10,265 bases of DNA from Anaerolineaceae bacterium UBA5365 (lineage in GTDB: Bacteria; Chloroflexota; Anaerolineae; Anaerolineales; Anaerolineaceae), in the NCBI GenBank assembly GCA_002407905.1, contig DHPL01000017.1, positions 1,500-11,764 of the forward strand. The letters run 5' to 3'. The notes under the pieces were generated by a model, which was not told the origin of the DNA, ran no database searches, and saw only the letters and a list, made by a program, of their open reading frames with translations. Position numbers and translations under genes: made by a program. Below are positions 6,581 to 10,265 of this stretch, piece by piece. Position 1 is the stretch's first letter; each line of letters opens with the position of its first letter.

Positions 6581-7990
6581 TCAGGCTGCCCGGGCTTCGT
6601 TCTGCCGCTGGTGGGCGCTAAGGATACCTTCCATTGACCGGTACTTGGCAACGGTGCGGCGGGCGATATGGATGCCTACCTTGTCCAGGCGTTTCTGGAT
6701 CTCGGAATCGCTGAGCGGCTTGGCCTCAGCTTCAATGATCTCCTTGATCAGCGTGCGCTGGGCCAGGCTGCGGTCGAAGAAGATAGCCAACGGCACAATC
6801 TTCTTATTCGGCAGCTGAATGGTTTTACCGGATACAGCCCTCGAGATGGTGGATTCATGGACGCTCAATTCCTTGGCGATCTCGGCCCGGGTGAGTGAGG
6901 CCATCTCTTTGTCGCCGGCCAGGATGTAATTCCTCTGATAAACCACCAGGCGTTCCAGGAGCAAACGCAGGGCGTTGGAGCGCTGCTGGATGCATTTGAT
7001 CAGTAAGGAGGCCTTCTCAATATCGCCTTTCCATTCGGATGCGCGGTCCTCGTCCACCTCTTTTAAGGAAGCTTTGAAGAGCGGGTTGACCCGGAGTGTG
7101 CCCCGAATTGGGAGTACGATCTCCACGACCAGGGGATTCTTAGGGTTTTCGTTGAGGTGATAGACCAGGATGTCCGGCTGGTGGTACACCTGCGATTCCT
7201 CGGTGTTGGGGTTGCGTACGTCGCCCCAATGGGCACGGGCGGGGAAGGGGTTGAGGTTATCGCTCAGGAAGCTGCTAACGGCCTGGATTTGGGCGCTGGT
7301 TGCGCCGAGAGCCTTGGCAATCTCCGGGTAATGGTGGTGGCTCAGGTGCTGCAGGTGGTCGGTAACCACCTCCCGGGTGAAAGGCGGAATGCTGCGACTC
7401 TCTTCCAGAACGTCGATCTGGGTGAGCAGGGCTTCCTGGGGGCTTGAAGCACAAACGCCTACCGGATCGCAATGTTTCAGGCGTTCGATCACAGCCTGTA
7501 CCTCACTTGGCAGGCGGTGGTGGTAGCGGGCAAGTTCCAGAACGGTGGTGGTGAGAAAACCGTTTTCGTCCAGGTGATTTAAGATGAAAGCGGCCAGGGG
7601 GCGGTCTTCGACTGCCAGGTCGGCAGCCACTTGCCTGAGGACGTATGTGGGCAAGTCCACAGATTCTGATGCAAAGGGTTCGTCCGGCACCTCCTCGCTG
7701 GAGGAACCGCTTCCCGCGTAGAAATCATCCCGGGGGGAGATAAAAACGATCGGCTCCTGCGATTCGTAACTGCCAGGCTGGCTGCAAATGGGGCAGCTGC
7801 CAACCGGCGGCAGCAAGCGCTTGCACATCGGGCAGCGGCGTTCATCCACGAGTTCCAAAGCAGGATTAGTGGAGAGCTCAGACTCAACTTTTTGCTGCAA
7901 TTCATCCGCGGTAAGCGAAAGCAGGGTCATGGTTTGGGCCAGATGAGCCGATGTGGTGGTTGTGGTTTGCTGAAAATGTCCTTGGAGCAT
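6581..7990 (-). CDS. rpoN: RNA polymerase sigma-54 factor with an N-terminal zinc-ribbon-like insert
   Basis: This 469-residue protein directs RNA polymerase to -24/-12 promoters. The N-terminal activator-responsive region I (1-50) is shortened but recognisable: a Gln/Thr-rich start, then LLSLTADELQQKVESEL and NPALE. It is followed by CPMC (53-56) and CPIC (66-69), a four-Cys knuckle pair expected to bind zinc, then an acidic Ser-rich stretch (about 78-112). The core-binding region follows (about 113-300). The helix-turn-helix (about 368-394) has HESTISRAVSGK, and the signature RpoN box is ARRTVAKYR (443-451). The ATG at 7990 is chosen because AGAGAGG lies just upstream; a TTG at 8020 would add ten residues over the operator region. 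It is the first gene of the operon with the kinase and the DNA-binding-free activator. The four-Cys module is the odd part: I do not recall it as a standard element of sigma-54. Confidence 0.96.
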   Translation of the reverse strand: MLQGHFQQTTTTTSAHLAQTMTLLSLTADELQQKVESELSTNPALELVDERRCPMCKRLLPPVGSCPICSQPGSYESQEPIVFISPRDDFYAGSGSSSEEVPDEPFASESVDLPTYVLRQVAADLAVEDRPLAAFILNHLDENGFLTTTVLELARYHHRLPSEVQAVIERLKHCDPVGVCASSPQEALLTQIDVLEESRSIPPFTREVVTDHLQHLSHHHYPEIAKALGATSAQIQAVSSFLSDNLNPFPARAHWGDVRNPNTEESQVYHQPDILVYHLNENPKNPLVVEIVLPIRGTLRVNPLFKASLKEVDEDRASEWKGDIEKASLLIKCIQQRSNALRLLLERLVVYQRNYILAGDKEMASLTRAEIAKELSVHESTISRAVSGKTIQLPNKKIVPLAIFFDRSLAQRTLIKEIIEAEAKPLSDSEIQKRLDKVGIHIARRTVAKYRSMEGILSAHQRQNEARAA

Positions 7991-8003
7991 CAGAACCTCT
8001 CTT

Positions 8004-8019
8004 GGGTACGAATTTTGCA
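8004..8019 (+). promoter_or_regulatory. Sigma-54-like site facing the aminotransferase gene
   Basis: The plus strand reads GGGTACGAATTTTGCA. Against TGGCACG-N4-TTGCW it matches 10 of 12 conserved positions, including GG, GC and their spacing; the mismatches are at the first T and at the C of the -24 box. A start near 8030 would give a leader of about 119 nt before the aminotransferase. The site overlaps the rpoN leader on the opposite strand. It could be functional or a chance result of an AT-rich operator. Confidence 0.4.
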
Positions 8020-8036
8020 ACCATATTTCGTTGCAA
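8015..8036. repeat. Paired TTGCAA palindromes in the divergent promoter region
   Basis: Two copies of the 6-bp palindrome TTGCAA (8015-8020 and 8031-8036) are separated by 10 bp, so their centres are 16 bp apart, about one and a half helical turns. They lie downstream of the rpoN -10 box. Each could be an operator half or a sigma-54 -12 element. Function is unproven. Confidence 0.4.
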
Positions 8037-8047
8037 GAAGTATACCG
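8032..8047 (-). promoter_or_regulatory. Weak sigma-54-like site overlapping the rpoN promoter
   Basis: The minus strand reads CGGTATACTTCTTGCA. It keeps GG, TTGCA and the correct spacing, but matches only 8 of 12 conserved positions. It overlaps the sigma-70 -10 box TATACT, so sigma-54 polymerase bound here could either drive or block rpoN transcription. The match is weak. Confidence 0.25.
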
Positions 8048-8067
8048 ATGGGATTCTGCGCTGTAAA
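8039..8067 (-). promoter_or_regulatory. Sigma-70-type promoter for the rpoN-kinase-regulator operon
   Basis: On the minus strand a -35 box TTTACA (8067-8062) and a -10 box TATACT (8044-8039) are separated by exactly 17 bp. Each box differs from consensus at one position. Transcription would start near 8032 and leave a leader of about 40 nt before the rpoN ATG. This is the natural source of basal expression of the whole regulatory operon. Confidence 0.65.
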
Positions 8068-8112
8068 GGGGTCAAAATAGAGGAAATTCAGGCTTATGCC
8101 AGGGCGCGGGCT

Positions 8113-8118
8113 TATAAT
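8113..8118 (+). promoter_or_regulatory. -10 box for the aminotransferase gene
   Basis: A perfect TATAAT lies 30 bp before the aminotransferase ATG on the plus strand. No convincing -35 box is present at 16-18 bp; the nearest candidate, TTCAGG at 8087, is 20 bp away. A start near 8125 would give a leader of about 25 nt that includes the SD-like GAGG. Confidence 0.5.
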
Positions 8119-8148
8119 AGAAAGAAAAAACAGCGAGGATAATCCGGA

Positions 8149-9339
8149 ATGCAGATCAAGCCAGCGCGCATCGTACAGAACCTGAAGCCTTACTTCTTTG
8201 CGGGTTTAACCAAAACCTTCGCCGAATTGAGAGCCCGGGGGGTGGATATCATCCGGTTGGATATGGGTTCACCGGACCTCCCGCCAGCGGATTTCATTGT
8301 GAACGCCTTGACCGAATCGGCCAAAAATCCCAAAAAGCACGGTTATGCTCCGGCTGCGGGTTCCGCTGAGTTCCTGAACGCGGTGGCATTTTATTACAAG
8401 CGCCGCTTCGGCGTGGACCTGGACCCTAAGAGCCAGATTCTGGCCCTGATCGGCTCCAAAGAAGGCATCTATCACATTAACCGCACGCTCCTGGACCCGG
8501 GCGACCTGGTTTTGATGCCAGATCCTTATTACCCGGTTTATATTGCCGGGGCCGAGCTGGCTGAAGCAGATGTGCATTACATGCCCCTGCTTAAAAAGAA
8601 CGAGTTCCTGCCGGATTTCGACGCGATCCCAGCGGATGTGGCCAAGCGGGCCAAGATGATGTGGCTGAACTATCCCAATAACCCCACCGGGGCGATCGCG
8701 GATCTGGGCTTTTACAAACGGGCGGTGGAATACGCGACGGAAAACGAGATTCTGATCGTTCACGACGCGCCTTACTGCGACCTCACCTTTGACAATTTCA
8801 AAGCCCCCAGCATCCTCGAGGTTCCCGGCGCGATCGATGTAGCCATAGAATTCAACTCGCTGTCTAAAACCTATAATATGGCCGGCTGGCGTGTGGGTAT
8901 GGCAGTAGGCAATAGCGATGTGATCAAGTACCTGGCGAACTACAAGAGCCAGGTGGACTCTTCGCTCTTCGCGCCGATCATGGATGCCGGCATTGCCGCA
9001 CTGACCTCAGACCAGAACTGGCTAGTGGGGCGGAACAAGATCTACGAAGAACGCCGGGATGTTGTGTACAAAGGGCTGAAGGAAGCCGGGTTCGAAGTGG
9101 ACCTGCCCAAAGCTGCCCTTTACCTCTGGGCCAAACTGCCGGCTGGATTCAGCGACCCGGTGGATTACTGCGCGCGCCTTCTGAACGATACCGGTGTCAG
9201 CCTGACCCCGGGCATTGTTTACGGACCCAGCGGCGCGAATTATGTTCGCTTTTCAATCGTGATCCCAACCGATGCCATTCAGGTGGCGATGCAACGCCTG
9301 GTTGAATGGACCAAAGCCGAACAAAAGGCGATGAGCTGA
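8149..9339 (+). CDS. Class I/II PLP-dependent aminotransferase, LL-diaminopimelate/aspartate type
   Basis: This 396-residue fold-type I aminotransferase is expected to be cytoplasmic. Visible landmarks are MGSPDLP (39-45), GYAPAAG (65-71), GSKEG (102-106), NYPNNPTG (174-181), D206 in VHDAPY, which would contact the PLP ring nitrogen, K240 in SLSKTYNMAGWRVG as the Schiff-base lysine with R248 toward the phosphate, and R367 as the likely substrate-carboxylate arginine. The GSKEG and SLSKTYNMAGWR motifs are typical of the DapL-like group, which makes LL-diaminopimelate for lysine and peptidoglycan; related enzymes use aspartate or alanine, so the substrate is not fixed. A GAGG motif lies 9 nt before the ATG and a TATAAT box upstream. 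hflX follows with no gap in the same frame. There is no obvious functional link to the divergent sigma-54 operon. Confidence 0.93.
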   Translation: MQIKPARIVQNLKPYFFAGLTKTFAELRARGVDIIRLDMGSPDLPPADFIVNALTESAKNPKKHGYAPAAGSAEFLNAVAFYYKRRFGVDLDPKSQILALIGSKEGIYHINRTLLDPGDLVLMPDPYYPVYIAGAELAEADVHYMPLLKKNEFLPDFDAIPADVAKRAKMMWLNYPNNPTGAIADLGFYKRAVEYATENEILIVHDAPYCDLTFDNFKAPSILEVPGAIDVAIEFNSLSKTYNMAGWRVGMAVGNSDVIKYLANYKSQVDSSLFAPIMDAGIAALTSDQNWLVGRNKIYEERRDVVYKGLKEAGFEVDLPKAALYLWAKLPAGFSDPVDYCARLLNDTGVSLTPGIVYGPSGANYVRFSIVIPTDAIQVAMQRLVEWTKAEQKAMS

Positions 9340-10265
9340 TTGAGACAAACTGCTGAAAACTTAAACGCCGCTGAAACCGCCATCTTGGTAGGCGTTGAAA
9401 TCGGCCGGCCGAACGCCACAGACCTGGACCTGGAAGCCTCCTTGGATGAATTGGCATTTCTGGCAGAAACTGCCGGCATCGAAGTGCTGGGTGACCTCAC
9501 CCAAAACCTGGATAGCCCTAACCCAAAAACCTACATCGGCAGCGGCAAGTTGGACGAATTAAAGGGCATGGCGGCTGAACTTGGGGCGAAAATAGTGATC
9601 TTTGATGAGGAACTCTCGCCCAGGCACCAACGTGAATTGGAGCAGGAATTAGGGCGGGAGATCAAGGTTTTGGACCGCACCGCCCTGATTTTGGATATTT
9701 TTGCCCAACATGCCAGCACCCGCGAGGGTATGCTGCAAGTGGAATTAGCCCAATTGCAATATCGCCTGCCCCGGCTTACCCGGGCCTGGACGCATCTGGC
9801 GCGGCAAGCGGGCGGCGGGGGCGGCCGAACGGGTTCTGTGGGCGGTGTTGGCTTGCGCGGCCCGGGCGAACAGCAGCTGGAAGTGGACCGCCGGGAGATC
9901 AAACGCAAGATCAGCCTGCTTGAGGACCAGATCGAAAAAGTGCGCGAGAGCCGCGGCAGGCACCGTGACCAGCGGCGCAAAAGCCATATTCCGGTGGTTT
10001 CGCTGGTGGGCTACACCAACGCCGGAAAATCCACCCTCCTCAATACGCTTTCAGGGGCGGGCATTTACGCCGCGGACAAACTTTTCGCCACCCTGGACCC
10101 CACTACACGGCAATTGGAGCTGCCCTCGGGTCAAACCATCCTGATGACGGATACGGTGGGTTTCATCCAAAAGCTGCCCACTCAATTGGTGGCTGCCTTC
10201 CGCGCTACGCTGGAGGAGATCAAGGAAGCCAATTTGCTTTTACATGTAAAAGCAAATTGGCTTCC
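9340..10265 (+). CDS. hflX: HflX-family ribosome-associated GTPase, cut off at the right edge
   Basis: HflX binds and splits stalled or hibernating ribosomes using GTP and acts under heat and antibiotic stress. The visible 308 codons include the N-terminal HflX domain (about 15-110), with [10 protein letters not shown] (65-74), then the glycine-rich [12 protein letters not shown] segment (174-185), a coiled-coil arm (about 186-212), and the start of the G domain with G1 GYTNAGKS (224-231), switch region [10 protein letters not shown] (248-257) and G3 DTVGF (271-275). The start is taken as the TTG at 9340, directly after the TGA of the aminotransferase in the same frame; no nearby in-frame ATG follows, and translational coupling is likely. 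After LLLHV the frame enters the 42-nt terminal palindrome and reads KANWL, where the family has VDASHP. The last 17-20 bases are therefore probably not genuine hflX. The NKxD (G4) motif and the rest of the protein are missing. Confidence 0.93.
   Translation, partial: MRQTAENLNAAETAILVGVEIGRPNATDLDLEASLDELAFLAETAGIEVLGDLTQNLDSPNPKTYIGSGKLDELKGMAAELGAKIVIFDEELSPRHQRELEQELGREIKVLDRTALILDIFAQHASTREGMLQVELAQLQYRLPRLTRAWTHLARQAGGGGGRTGSVGGVGLRGPGEQQLEVDRREIKRKISLLEDQIEKVRESRGRHRDQRRKSHIPVVSLVGYTNAGKSTLLNTLSGAGIYAADKLFATLDPTTRQLELPSGQTILMTDTVGFIQKLPTQLVAAFRATLEEIKEANLLLHVKANWL
10224..10265. repeat. Perfect 42-nt palindrome at the right edge, probable fold-back artefact
   Basis: The last 42 bases are exactly self-complementary, centred on ACATGT between 10244 and 10245. 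The palindrome starts inside hflX, and its second half breaks the conserved protein sequence exactly where the centre is passed. That fits reads folding back on themselves at a contig end, as happens in whole-genome amplification or graph assembly, better than a natural hairpin. Confidence 0.88.

Noticed and set aside
6580-6651. A longer kinase starting at TTG 6651.
   Set aside because: It would overlap rpoN by 71 bases and adds 24 residues with no domain content. The ATG at 6579 sits one base after the rpoN stop, a normal coupled arrangement.
7991-8020. A longer RpoN starting at TTG 8020.
   Set aside because: The ATG at 7990 has an AGAGAGG Shine-Dalgarno at suitable spacing, and the added ten residues do not match region I of the family.
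1-10265. A linear replicon with closed hairpin ends, suggested by the palindromic termini.
   Set aside because: The two palindromes differ in sequence and the right one interrupts a housekeeping gene mid-domain. Genuine telomeres would not leave hflX broken.
1-10265. CRISPR arrays, tRNA or rRNA genes, insertion sequences or attachment sites.
   Set aside because: No spaced direct-repeat array, cloverleaf, rRNA core sequence, transposase motif or flanking target duplication was seen on either strand.

Overview
The window looks like one complete metagenome-type contig from a bacterium, most plausibly a member of the Chloroflexota (Anaerolineae-like). I infer this from the overall protein flavour, the moderately high GC, and the DapL-like aminotransferase and HflX sequences; no rRNA or other taxonomic marker is present. 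Both ends are perfect palindromes (1-24 and 10224-10265). The right one destroys the hflX reading frame in the middle of the GTPase domain, so the ends are probably assembly or amplification fold-backs rather than biology.

Minus strand, 7990 down to 3442: a tight three-gene operon encodes sigma-54 (rpoN, with an unusual CxxC...CxxC zinc-ribbon-like insert near its N terminus), a soluble PAS-GAF-PAS histidine kinase, and an NtrC-type response regulator. The regulator keeps its receiver and its GAFTGA-containing AAA+ domain but has no DNA-binding domain. A sigma-70-type promoter (TTTACA-17 bp-TATACT) lies upstream of rpoN.

Minus strand, 3434 down to 69: directly after the response regulator stop codon is a full-consensus sigma-54 promoter (TGGCACG-N4-TTGCA). 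It reads into a 108-residue protein with two membrane helices and then into a 961-residue cytoplasmic protein made of TPR-like repeats and a caspase/gingipain-fold (peptidase C25-like) domain with a recognisable His-Cys dyad. A hairpin between the promoter and the membrane-protein gene holds that gene's ribosome-binding site in its 3' arm, and the predicted sigma-54 start site falls inside the 5' arm.

Taken together, the left 8 kb reads as a self-contained circuit: an intracellular signal acts on the kinase, which phosphorylates an enhancer-independent sigma-54 activator. That activator works with the sigma-54 encoded in its own operon to switch on a membrane protein and a TPR-protease. The wiring is visible in the sequence; the signal and the biological outcome are not.

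Plus strand, 8149 to the end: divergently transcribed housekeeping-type genes, a class I/II PLP aminotransferase (DapL/aspartate-aminotransferase-like) followed with zero spacing by hflX, which is cut by the window end. The 158-bp divergent region holds the sigma-70 promoter for rpoN, a -10 box for the aminotransferase, and two TTGCAA palindromes that also form the -12 elements of possible divergent sigma-54 sites. No tRNA, rRNA, CRISPR array or mobile element was seen, and no gene-free stretch exceeds 300 bases.
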